From Vallitalea guaymasensis (lineage in GTDB: Bacteria > Bacillota > Clostridia > Lachnospirales > Vallitaleaceae), in the NCBI RefSeq assembly GCF_018141425.1, contig NZ_CP058561.1, forward strand, positions 5,270,001-5,334,000: a DNA stretch of 64,000 nucleotides. Direction: 5' to 3'. A model generated the notes under the pieces. That model did not search any database. It was given only the letters and a program-made list of their open reading frames with translations, and was not told where the DNA came from. A program made the position numbers and the translations under genes. This document shows, piece after piece, positions 7,899-16,093 of the stretch; the stretch's first letter is position 1, and each line of letters starts with the position of its first letter.

Positions 7899-10190
7899 AT
7901 GAAGAAAAACATTAAACTACCAGATCTTGCAAATCAAAATATTTTAATTGCTGATTATGAAGACGAAATGAAACAATCATATATAGATTATGCAATGAGC
8001 GTTATTGCAGCTAGAGCTTTACCAGATATTAGAGATGGTCTGAAACCTGTTCAGAGAAGAACATTGTATGCTATGAAAGACCTTAATGTCACACCAGATA
8101 AACCTTACCGTAAATGTGCACGTATAGTGGGAGATACCATGGGTAAATACCATCCACATGGAGATGGCTCTATATATAACTCAATGGTTAGAATGGCACA
8201 GGATTTTACTTATAAACAAGAATTGATTGATGGACATGGTAACTTTGGTTCAATTGATGGTGATGGAGCAGCGGCTATGAGGTATACAGAAGCTAAATTA
8301 AAGCCTATTTCTCTGGAGCTGTTAGAGGATATAGATAAAGATATAGTCGAAATGAAAACCAACTTTGATGAAACATTGATGGAACCAACTGTTCTACCAG
8401 CCAAGTTTCCTAATGCTTTAGTAAATGGTATGACTGGTATTGCTGTAGGGATGTCAACTAATTTCCCAACACATAATCTAGGTGAAATCATTGATGGTAC
8501 TATTGCATATATTCAAGATGAAGATATTACTGTAAAAGAGTTGATGACCCATATTAAAGGTCCAGATTTTCCTACTGGGGGAGTAATAGCTAATAAAAAT
8601 CAGCTAGAAGATATATACACAACAGGTAAAGGTAAAATCAAAATTAGAGCCAAAATAGATATTGAAAAGAATAGTAACGGAAAACATCATATCATTATAA
8701 AAGAAATTCCATATACTCTTATTGGTAATAAATCAAACCTGATAGAAAACCTAGCTGAATTAGTTAAGAATAAGAAAATAAATGGTATACAAGATATTAG
8801 AGATGAAAGTTCTAGAGGAGAAATCGAAATAATTATAGAAACAAAAAAAGATGTAGACCCTGATATCTTAGTCAATAAATTATATAGTAAAACAAAATTA
8901 GAAGATAATTTTAGTGTCAATATGCTTGCATTACATAAGCAAAAACCATATTTGTTCAATCTAAAATCAAGCTTACAAAAATTCGTTGAATTCCAGCAGG
9001 AAATCTATACCAAAAGATACCAATTCCTTCTAAATAAAGAGTTGGACAAAAAAGAAGGAACAGAAGGACTGCTCAGGGCTTATGATGAAATTGATATTAT
9101 TATTGAAGCAATTAGAGGAGCCAAAAATGCAAAAGCAGTAAAAAAATGTTTGATGACTGGGGATACCACAGATATTAATTTCAGAACTAAAAAAAGTGAA
9201 AATCTAGCTAAGAAATTTGATTATACAGAGAGACAAGCAACAATTATACTGGAAATGAGATTATATAAATTAGTGGGTCTTGAGAAATTAGAAGTTGAAA
9301 AGCAATATAGAGAAATCATGAGAAAAATTAAACGATATGAAAAAATATTAGGAAACAAAAAAGAATTAAACAAAACTATAATAGTTGAACTACAAAGAAT
9401 TTCTGATAAATACAGTACCAATCGTAAAACCCAGTTGAAAAACCTGGAGACCTTTAATGTAATAGAAGAAGATATAGTAGAAGATGTTTATGTACTTGTT
9501 GATGATAAAAATTATATTAAGACAGTAGACCCTAATATTTTTGAGAAGAATAAAGAGAAAATACTGTCAGAAATGAAATGTGTAATTGATGCTACTACCA
9601 AAGATAAAATTTCTCTATTTGATGAGGAAGGATATCTATATAAAATAAAAGTTGATGATATACCAAAAACTAAATTAAGTGATAAAGGAACCGCTATAAG
9701 CGTCTTAACAAGTATAAACGAAGATCACATAATAATGATTGATAAACTACTTGACAATGATAAATTATTATTTGTAACAAAATATGGTCTAATCAAACAT
9801 GTAGATACTAAAGAATTCAATAGTTCCCGGTCTAAAATAGCTGCAACCAAATTAAATGACAATGACAGTGTAATTAAGATAATTAAACCGAACAACGAAG
9901 ACAAATTAATAACTATTACAGCTAATGGATATGCACTAATTATAAGTACCGATGAAATACCTAACCAAAAACGGAACGCTAAAGGGGTTAATCTAATAAA
10001 ACTGGGCAACAATGACCATATAATTGATATTGCATTTGTTGATTCAGAGCAGAAAACTATACAGGTAGATGTTGATGGTCAAATTAATAAGAAAAATATA
10101 TCTGCTATAGGTATTCATAAGAGGAACTCAAAAGGTAAACAAATCATTCCAAGCAGCAAAAATATAATTGGATTCCTTCAGAAGAAGTAA
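7899..10190 (+). CDS. parC: Type IIA topoisomerase subunit A (ParC/GyrA-like)
   Basis: A 763-residue DNA cleavage/religation subunit acting with the preceding B subunit. The catalytic tyrosine is Tyr129 (AAMRYTEAKL). The quinolone-determining helix reads HPHGDGSIYNSMVRMAQ: Gly90 and Asn94 stand where GyrA of E. coli has Ser83 and Asp87. The C-terminal beta-pinwheel region (about 500-763) has no canonical GyrA box; the nearest is QKRNAKG, which argues for a ParC-like decatenase rather than a supercoiling gyrase. It lies in an operon with parE and converges with the XRE regulator; their stop codons are five bases apart, with no terminator visible between them. Confidence 0.87.
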   Translation: MKKNIKLPDLANQNILIADYEDEMKQSYIDYAMSVIAARALPDIRDGLKPVQRRTLYAMKDLNVTPDKPYRKCARIVGDTMGKYHPHGDGSIYNSMVRMAQDFTYKQELIDGHGNFGSIDGDGAAAMRYTEAKLKPISLELLEDIDKDIVEMKTNFDETLMEPTVLPAKFPNALVNGMTGIAVGMSTNFPTHNLGEIIDGTIAYIQDEDITVKELMTHIKGPDFPTGGVIANKNQLEDIYTTGKGKIKIRAKIDIEKNSNGKHHIIIKEIPYTLIGNKSNLIENLAELVKNKKINGIQDIRDESSRGEIEIIIETKKDVDPDILVNKLYSKTKLEDNFSVNMLALHKQKPYLFNLKSSLQKFVEFQQEIYTKRYQFLLNKELDKKEGTEGLLRAYDEIDIIIEAIRGAKNAKAVKKCLMTGDTTDINFRTKKSENLAKKFDYTERQATIILEMRLYKLVGLEKLEVEKQYREIMRKIKRYEKILGNKKELNKTIIVELQRISDKYSTNRKTQLKNLETFNVIEEDIVEDVYVLVDDKNYIKTVDPNIFEKNKEKILSEMKCVIDATTKDKISLFDEEGYLYKIKVDDIPKTKLSDKGTAISVLTSINEDHIIMIDKLLDNDKLLFVTKYGLIKHVDTKEFNSSRSKIAATKLNDNDSVIKIIKPNNEDKLITITANGYALIISTDEIPNQKRNAKGVNLIKLGNNDHIIDIAFVDSEQKTIQVDVDGQINKKNISAIGIHKRNSKGKQIIPSSKNIIGFLQKK

Positions 10191-10195
10191 TGAAG

Positions 10196-11512
10196 TTACC
10201 TATAAGGTAATCCTTCTAAAGATTCTTCCATATCATTAGCCAATTTTAAATATTTGAATGCAGTTTTGTAGTCATGTAATAGATTGTAAAGTTCACTTAT
10301 ACTTTTATAAGCAAATATATGATAAATGGAATTTCTGAAAACTTCAAATTTGGAAATTCCTATATTCATTTGCTTCAATGCTTCTTCTAATTTACCCATT
10401 TTCATCAGAGTAAGACCGTGATATATTTTTGCAGACCACATAAAGAGATAATCATATTTATGTAGTTTTCTAACATCTATTTCCTTATAGTTTATACTTT
10501 CAAACAAAGCTAGAGATTCATCATAATCTTGTAAGAGATAAGCTACTTTAGCTTTTTCCAGAGTATAGAATACTTTCAAATCCTTACGGGGCTCTTTAAT
10601 TTGATTAAGATATTCTAGGGCTTTATCTGGATTATTATTTATAATTTCATATTCAGCATAATTAAGGTATATAAGAGATAATCTAAAGGTATCTTCTGTA
10701 AAAATTGAAAATTGCTCTGCTTTTTTAATATTATATAGAAATGAGCTATAGTTCTTGCATATAAGATTAATACATGCCAAAGTCTGATATATTGTATCTG
10801 AATTATAATATATGTGGTTTTGAGCAGAAAGTGATACAGCATTTTCAAGCTTTTTAATTGCATAGTTAAAGTTACCCAAACCAGAATAAATCATTGCTTC
10901 AACAAACAAAAATCTTAGTTCAAATAAATAATCTTTAATTATTGTTGAATTGTACTTGTCCATAGCATTTTCAAGAATAGGTAAACATGCTTCATAATTG
11001 AAATCATTTAGGTATTTATTCATTTTTTCCATGTATGCCATAGCTGAATCAGAATATAATTGGTTTTCATCATAGATTTTTATAGCCTTGTCAAGGTGTT
11101 TTTCGCTCTCGTCGAATAAGTTCAGCTCTCCTAAACATTCACCTAATTTAAATAAAATGTCACCATGTAATTTACCATGATTATAAAAGTTATAGGCTGA
11201 AAGGAGATCCTTTAATTCTTCTACAGCTTCATTATATTCAAGATTATCTATTAGTATGGTAATTTCATTCATTTTAGCTTGTATTTTTTTAATGGGTAAT
11301 GTGGTATTGTCCATATTTTCTTCTAGAAAAAAAGAAACTGGTTTATTTAATCTATCAGCAATCTTTATAAGATTTTTCATGGAAGGGGTAGCCATACCAT
11401 TTTCTATTTGACTAATCATGCTTTTGGTCATATCTTGTCCGGCTAATTGAGTTTGAGTAATATGCAATTCTTTTCTTACTTGTTTAATTTTATTTCCTAT
11501 TGTTGTGTACAT
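10196..11512 (-). CDS. XRE-family regulator with TPR repeats
   Basis: A 438-residue cytoplasmic regulator. Residues 5-60 are a lambda-repressor-type HTH (IKQVRKELHITQTQLAGQDM, then SMISQIENGMATPSMKNL). Residues about 75-430 are helical pairs recognisable as tetratricopeptide repeats (for example GDILFKLGECLGELNLFDES and HGLTLMKMGKLEEALKQMNI). This architecture resembles RRNPP-type peptide-responsive regulators (PlcR, Rgg), but at 438 residues it is longer than those. The start ATG is preceded on its strand by GGGAGG. It is divergent from a hydrolase gene, and two near-identical 19-bp boxes flank the hydrolase promoter, so local control of both genes is likely. No signal peptide gene is evident next to it. 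Confidence 0.85.
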   Translation of the reverse strand: MYTTIGNKIKQVRKELHITQTQLAGQDMTKSMISQIENGMATPSMKNLIKIADRLNKPVSFFLEENMDNTTLPIKKIQAKMNEITILIDNLEYNEAVEELKDLLSAYNFYNHGKLHGDILFKLGECLGELNLFDESEKHLDKAIKIYDENQLYSDSAMAYMEKMNKYLNDFNYEACLPILENAMDKYNSTIIKDYLFELRFLFVEAMIYSGLGNFNYAIKKLENAVSLSAQNHIYYNSDTIYQTLACINLICKNYSSFLYNIKKAEQFSIFTEDTFRLSLIYLNYAEYEIINNNPDKALEYLNQIKEPRKDLKVFYTLEKAKVAYLLQDYDESLALFESINYKEIDVRKLHKYDYLFMWSAKIYHGLTLMKMGKLEEALKQMNIGISKFEVFRNSIYHIFAYKSISELYNLLHDYKTAFKYLKLANDMEESLEGLPYR

Positions 11513-11584
11513 TCAAATTACCTCCCAGCATCATTAATTTATTATAGTATAATTTCGTTAAACAATCAACACATGAAATTAATA

Positions 11585-11668
11585 AGTTAAATTATATTAA
11601 ACTTTATATTTGACAATGTTAGAGTGCTATACTATAATACTATCAATAAAGTTAAATATAATTAAACT
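11585..11668 (+). promoter_or_regulatory. Consensus promoter flanked by paired 19-bp operator-like boxes
   Basis: TTGACA at 11610-11615 and TATAAT at 11633-11638 are separated by 17 bases. The boxes AGTTAAATTATATTAAACT (11585-11603) and AGTTAAATATAATTAAACT (11650-11668) match at 16 of 19 positions and are each nearly palindromic. One lies upstream of -35 and one downstream of the start site, a looping-repressor layout. The XRE regulator is the obvious candidate to bind. Confidence 0.65.
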
Positions 11669-11690
11669 ATATCTAAGGAGGTTATAAAAT

Positions 11691-12640
11691 ATGAATTTAC
11701 ATTCTAAAAAAATCGATGTATCAGAAATAGTTAGTATAGGTTGTATAAAGCAGCATATAATGGTTAGAGGTAATCCACAGAATCCTATAATTTTATTTAT
11801 CCACGGAGGCCTGGTATACCTTATAGTTGTATATCAGATTGTTTTCAGGAAAAAATTGAACAGGATTTTTTAGTTGTGAATTGGGATCAAAGGGGAGCAG
11901 GAAAATCATATAATGAAAACATTCCAATAGATACAATGAATTTAGAACAATTTATAATTGATTTAATGGAAGTAGTAGATTATTTACTGAATACATACAA
12001 GAAAAACAAGTTATTCTTATCAGCTCAATCAATTGGTAGTGTATATGGACTTATGTCTGTACATAGATTCCCTGATAAGTTCTATGGGTATATTAGTACA
12101 GGACAAATAGTTGATACTATTGAAAATGAAAAAGTCTCCTATAACCTTATCTTATATGAAGCAAAAAAACTTAATAATACTGAAGCTATAAAAGAATTAT
12201 CAGAAATAGGTAATCCACCATATAAAGATATGATTCATGATATAGGCATAGAGAGAAAGTGGTTAAGCTTATTAGGATATATTGAAAAGAACTTTGGTGT
12301 ATTTGAATATATTTCTAATAATTGTACTAGAGAAGAATTGGATATCATTATGAAGGGACAAGAATTTTCAGTTAATCATTTATTTGCTGATATATATGAA
12401 AATGGTATAAATTTTTTTGAAACTATCAAGGATATGAAGGTACCTGTATATTTCTGTATGGGAAGATATGATTATGTAGCACCACAAATATTGACTGAAA
12501 AATATTGTGAAACGATAGAATGCCCTACAAAAAAATGTATTTGGTTTGAAAACTCCGCACATTTTCCTGAATTGGATGAACCAGATAAATTTTATAAAGT
12601 ATTATTAGAGATATTGCATGCGACCATTGATAAGAAGTAG
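11691..12640 (+). pseudogene. Alpha/beta hydrolase (proline iminopeptidase-like), frameshifted
   Basis: Two reading frames, 11691-11873 and 11876-12640, form one hydrolase if a single base is restored near 11808-11810: the text CACGGAGGCCTGG would then read His-Gly-Gly-Pro-Gly, the oxyanion-hole motif of this family, and continue without interruption into VVNWDQRGAGKS. Downstream the nucleophile elbow is AQSIG (Ala replaces the usual first Gly), the acid is in GRYDYVAP and the catalytic His in ENSAHFPEL. The restored protein would be about 316 residues. RBS AAGGAGG lies before the ATG at 11691, and a consensus promoter lies upstream. Whether this is a true mutation or a sequencing error cannot be told here. 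The substrate is unknown. Confidence 0.75.
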
Positions 12641-12694
12641 CCACAAAACACTTGAATACTTAATTGATGCAGGGGAGTAATACATATAAATAAA

Positions 12695-12765
12695 GGACTG
12701 TTCATAATTTTTAATAAAAAGATTATACTATAGATGTTATTGATGAAAAGAATTACGAACAGTCC
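12695..12765. terminator. Inverted repeat between convergent hydrolase and small ORF
   Basis: GGACTGTTCATAATT (12695-12709) pairs with AATTACGAACAGTCC (12751-12765) with one mismatch around a 41-base AT-rich loop. It sits between converging genes and probably acts as a two-way terminator. Confidence 0.5.
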
Positions 12766-12788
12766 CTTAATGTTAATTATAGATACTG

Positions 12789-12935
12789 CTAATATGCTGT
12801 ATTTTCTTCATCTCTATCAATCTGTTTGCTTCTATGCTCATATTCCAGCATTTCTGATTTACCGAATTCAGTAGAATATTTATCATTTTTTTGAATCTTA
12901 TCTTTTATCTCTTGGTTATTTTCTTGCTTCTTCAT
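12789..12935 (-). CDS. Small hydrophilic protein, 48 residues, unknown
   Basis: An ATG at 12935 (minus strand) preceded by AAAGGA with 8 bases of spacing opens a 48-codon frame: MKKQENNQEIKDKIQKNDKY, then a charged tail ending in ENTAY. It is rich in Lys, Glu, Asp, Asn and Gln with no hydrophobic segment and no cysteine. I do not recognise the family. The composition and size resemble minor spore or stress proteins of Firmicutes, which is a guess. The good ribosome site and the hairpin downstream support a real gene. A second small ORF of similar character lies at 21617-21748. Confidence 0.5.
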   Translation of the reverse strand: MKKQENNQEIKDKIQKNDKYSTEFGKSEMLEYEHRSKQIDRDEENTAY

Positions 12936-13121
12936 GTAATCAATCCTTTCAATGTTATAGTTATAGTATTGTTATCTTCAATGGTTTTATTCCCAAATAT
13001 CAAGCTTAAGAAATTTATCATTTAATTCTTGAATAACTTTTAATAGTATGATAAGGTCAAAGTATATTAACAATAATTAAGCTACTCATATTGTTTTACA
13101 GTTCCAAAAGGAGGAAATTCA

Positions 13122-14312
13122 ATGGAATATAATTTTGATACTATCATAGATAGAAAAGGAACTAATTCGCTAAAGTGGGAGCCAGATAAGTTAAAAGAGT
13201 TTTTTGGAGAAGAAGATATGTTGCCACTCTGGGTTGCAGACATGGACTTCAAGACTCCCCAACCAATAATTGATACAATAGTTGAAAGAGCAAAACACGG
13301 TATATATGGTTATAGTGTCAGGTTAGATGAATATTATGATTCAGTTATTAACTGGCAAAAGAAAAGACATAATTGGAATATAGAAAAAGATAGCATAGTA
13401 TATACACCAGGTATTGTTCCAGCTATAAATTATATAATTCAAGCCTTTTGTTCAACTGGTGATAAAGTTATTATCCAAACACCTGTATACTATCCTTTTA
13501 AAAAATCCATTATAAATAATGGATGCAAAGTAGTGGACAATCCTTTAACATATGACGGTAAAAAATATAATATTGATTTCGAAGATTTCGAAGAAAAAGC
13601 AAAAGATGAGGAAGTTAAGATATTCATTTTATGCAGTCCCCATAATCCAGTTGGCAGGGTATGGACAAAAGAAGAATTAGAGAAGATTGGGAAAATATGC
13701 ATAGAGAATAATGTTCTAGTTGTTTCTGATGAAATCCACAATGACTTGATTCTAGGAAATAATGAACATATAGTATTTGCTAACATTAGTGAAGAATTTG
13801 CTCATAACTCAATAATTTGTACTGCTCCTAGTAAAACATTTAATATACCTGGACTAGAAACATCTCATATAATAATTAAAAACAAAGAGATTAGAGATAA
13901 ATATAAACACATTTTAATCAAAAACTCTATATCAGGACATAATCCCATGAGTATAGCTGCACTAAAAGCCGCTTATAACGAAGGCGAAGACTGGCTAGAA
14001 CAATTGTTGCTTTATTTAGAGGAGAACCTTAATTTTATGGAAAACTACTTAATTAATAACATGAAAGAGGTAAGACTTATACGTCCACAGGCAACATACT
14101 TGGCATGGCTGGATTTTAGACTAATAGAAAAAGACAATAAAAAACTTGAAGACCTGATTTTTCATAAAGCTAAAGTTGCTCTGGATAGCGGAAACTGGTT
14201 TGGAGATAATGGTTCAGGTTTTATGAGAGTCAACTTTGCATGTCCACGTGCAATATTAAAAGAAGCTTTAGATAGAATATGTTCAGCAATTAATAATAGA
14301 ACTTTACAATAA
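13122..14312 (+). CDS. patB: PatB/MalY-type C-S lyase (PLP aminotransferase fold)
   Basis: A 396-residue fold-type I PLP enzyme. It opens with FDTIIDRKGTNSLKWEPDKL and PLWVADMDFKTPQPI, the MalY/PatB signature. The PLP-binding lysine is Lys238 in APSKTFNIPGL, and CSPHNPVGRVW and SDEIHNDL hold the PLP-ring contacts. PatB and MalY cleave cystathionine or cysteine conjugates to release a thiol, pyruvate and ammonia; some members also work as aminotransferases, so the in vivo substrate is not fixed. The AAAGGAGG RBS is strong. It is a single gene followed by a 147-base gap. Confidence 0.88.
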   Translation: MEYNFDTIIDRKGTNSLKWEPDKLKEFFGEEDMLPLWVADMDFKTPQPIIDTIVERAKHGIYGYSVRLDEYYDSVINWQKKRHNWNIEKDSIVYTPGIVPAINYIIQAFCSTGDKVIIQTPVYYPFKKSIINNGCKVVDNPLTYDGKKYNIDFEDFEEKAKDEEVKIFILCSPHNPVGRVWTKEELEKIGKICIENNVLVVSDEIHNDLILGNNEHIVFANISEEFAHNSIICTAPSKTFNIPGLETSHIIIKNKEIRDKYKHILIKNSISGHNPMSIAALKAAYNEGEDWLEQLLLYLEENLNFMENYLINNMKEVRLIRPQATYLAWLDFRLIEKDNKKLEDLIFHKAKVALDSGNWFGDNGSGFMRVNFACPRAILKEALDRICSAINNRTLQ

Positions 14313-14459
14313 ACTTAAAGAATTAGAAAGTATATTTTAATACCTTTTATATCAAATATCACCTAGAAAAATTATTTTTAGACATTGTAATTGGATAGTG
14401 ATATAATATACAGTATGTTATAAGTTTAACAATTTTTAATTATAAGGGTGATAAGATAT

Positions 14460-15203
14460 ATGAGTAAAATAGGAACAGAATCTTACAGATTAGGAACTTA
14501 TGCAGTTGATTTTGAAAATAGGATCAAAATGAGTACTATATTCAATTATATGCAGGAATGTGCTATAAACCATGCCCACAGTCAAAGTTATGGGGTAAAA
14601 GAGATGACAGAAGAGGGATTGTTTTGGATTTTGTCCAGAGCATATATTGATGTATTGGAATACCCTAAATTAGGTGATACGATTACAGTAAAAACATGGA
14701 CAAAAGGTACTGACAAAATATTTGTGTTAAGGGATTTCAAAGTATATTCATCTGATAGAGTAATAGCTAATGTTACAACCAATTGGGTAATCGTTGATTG
14801 GAAAAAGATGAGACCACAACGTCCTAAGATACTTAATGGAACAATAGATAACCTAGAAGATGAATATGCTGTAAAAGAAGTTCCAGGAAAGATATTTGAC
14901 GTTGATAATAAAGAACATGTATTTGACAAAAATATCAGTTACTGTGATATTGATATCAATCATCATGTCAACAACGTTAGATATGTTGAAATGGTATTAG
15001 ATAGTTTTTGTGAAGACTATTATCTAAATAAACAACCCCAAATTCTACATATAAATTTTTTGAACCAATGTAAATATGGACAAACTATTGAACTACATAA
15101 AGGCTACAATAAAGAAACTGATAATTATTATGTTGAAGGTGTAGATAAAGACAGTAGAAAGAAATATTTTCAAGCATTAATTAAATGGACCGACAAGAAA
15201 TAA
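14460..15203 (+). CDS. Acyl-ACP thioesterase (FatA/TesA-like double hotdog)
   Basis: A 247-residue protein of the bacterial acyl-ACP thioesterase family, which releases fatty acids from acyl carrier protein. The first hotdog (about 1-130) opens with YAVDFENRIKMSTIFNYMQE and contains LFWILSRAYIDVLEYPKLGD; the second has CDIDINHHVNNVRYVEMVLD, carrying the Asp/Asn/His catalytic set. The ATG at 14460 is chosen over the GTG at 14448, because that GTG overlaps the AAGGG ribosome site. In anaerobes such enzymes help adjust membrane lipids or export fatty acids. No lipid genes lie nearby. It is probably monocistronic. Confidence 0.87.
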   Translation: MSKIGTESYRLGTYAVDFENRIKMSTIFNYMQECAINHAHSQSYGVKEMTEEGLFWILSRAYIDVLEYPKLGDTITVKTWTKGTDKIFVLRDFKVYSSDRVIANVTTNWVIVDWKKMRPQRPKILNGTIDNLEDEYAVKEVPGKIFDVDNKEHVFDKNISYCDIDINHHVNNVRYVEMVLDSFCEDYYLNKQPQILHINFLNQCKYGQTIELHKGYNKETDNYYVEGVDKDSRKKYFQALIKWTDKK

Positions 15204-15294
15204 CCTATCATTAAAACATATACACAATAAAATAAAAAAAGAGTAGACATTTATCAAAAAATGTGATAGATTATTATAGAATTAAATAAAAAGA

Positions 15295-15389
15295 TTTCTT
15301 TAAATTAGTACAGAGATGCTAGTAAGAAGTTTTACCGTAACATAGTTATGTAAACTATGGCTTCTTGAATGTATCTTGAAGCCTTTTTT
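15295..15389 (+). promoter_or_regulatory. PyrR-type transcription attenuator
   Basis: The motif AGTACAGAGATGCT (15307-15320) matches the PyrR binding loop of B. subtilis (AGUCC-AGAGA-GGCU type) at 12 of 14 positions and sits in a hairpin (TTCTT 15296-15300 with AAGAA 15324-15328). AAGAAG (15324-15329) can instead pair with CTTCTT (15361-15366) through an inner perfect hairpin, CATAGTT/AACTATG, forming an antiterminator. That excludes the terminator GGCTTC/GAAGCC (15359-15364 with 1578-type arm at 15378-15383) followed by six T. The three exclusive structures match the known PyrR logic: UMP-bound PyrR stabilises the first hairpin and allows termination. Confidence 0.8.
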
Positions 15390-15475
15390 AATGTAAAAAT
15401 TTGACTATCATATGTCGGATTTTTATAATATGTTATTTGCAAGCTATAAAAATATTAATATTTTGAGGTGAACTT

Positions 15476-15994
15476 ATGAAAGTATTAATGGACGACAAAG
15501 CTATTGGAAGGGCGCTAACACGTATATCTCACGAAATTATTGAAAAAAATAAAGGTGTAGAGAATGTTGTTATTCTAGGTATTAAGACTAGAGGTGTTCC
15601 TTTGGCGAACAGGATTGCGGACAAAATCAAAACATTTGAAGGAGTGGAAGTTCCTGTAGGAACAATTGACATCACTTTCTATAGAGATGATCTACAAAAG
15701 AAAACTCCTCAACCTGTAATAAACAATCCTTTAGATTTTGATGTATCAGGTAAAGATGTTATATTAGTTGATGATGTCATCTATACAGGTAGAACTTGTA
15801 GATCTGCTATTGAAGCAGTAATAGATACAGGTAGACCCAATAAGATTCAATTTGCATCATTAATAGATAGAGGTCACAGAGAATTACCTTTAACACCTGA
15901 TTATATAGGCAAGAACATACCTACATCAAAAAACGAAGTAGTTCGTGTTAAGTTATTAGAAGTTGATGGCGAAGATACTGTTCAAATAATTTAA
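15476..15994 (+). CDS. pyrR: Bifunctional pyr operon regulator/uracil phosphoribosyltransferase
   Basis: A 172-residue RNA-binding attenuation protein of the PRT fold. The PRPP loop is [13 protein letters not shown] and the N-terminal block is [14 protein letters not shown], both diagnostic of PyrR; the length is typical of about 180. It senses UMP/UTP, binds the pyr leader RNA and has weak uracil phosphoribosyltransferase activity. RBS TGAGGTG lies before the ATG at 15476. It is the first gene after the attenuator and is followed by the uracil permease, as in many Firmicutes. Confidence 0.95.
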   Translation: MKVLMDDKAIGRALTRISHEIIEKNKGVENVVILGIKTRGVPLANRIADKIKTFEGVEVPVGTIDITFYRDDLQKKTPQPVINNPLDFDVSGKDVILVDDVIYTGRTCRSAIEAVIDTGRPNKIQFASLIDRGHRELPLTPDYIGKNIPTSKNEVVRVKLLEVDGEDTVQII

Positions 15995-16093
15995 AGATTT
16001 CCATATTAAAAAGTGTGTACCAAATATAAAGTAGTCTAGTTTTCTAGAAAAATATAACTTATATCTATTACAAAATAGGAGGTAAATTTTATT

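Noticed and set aside
7899-10190. Naming this subunit GyrA.
   Set aside because: It lacks a canonical GyrA box, so ParC-like is preferred, though not certain.
15341-15359. 14-base identity (TTATGTAAACTATG) between the pyr leader and the Crp/Fnr upstream repeat.
   Set aside because: In the leader it is explained by the perfect antiterminator hairpin, and a shared 14-mer is expected by chance in 64 kb of AT-rich DNA.
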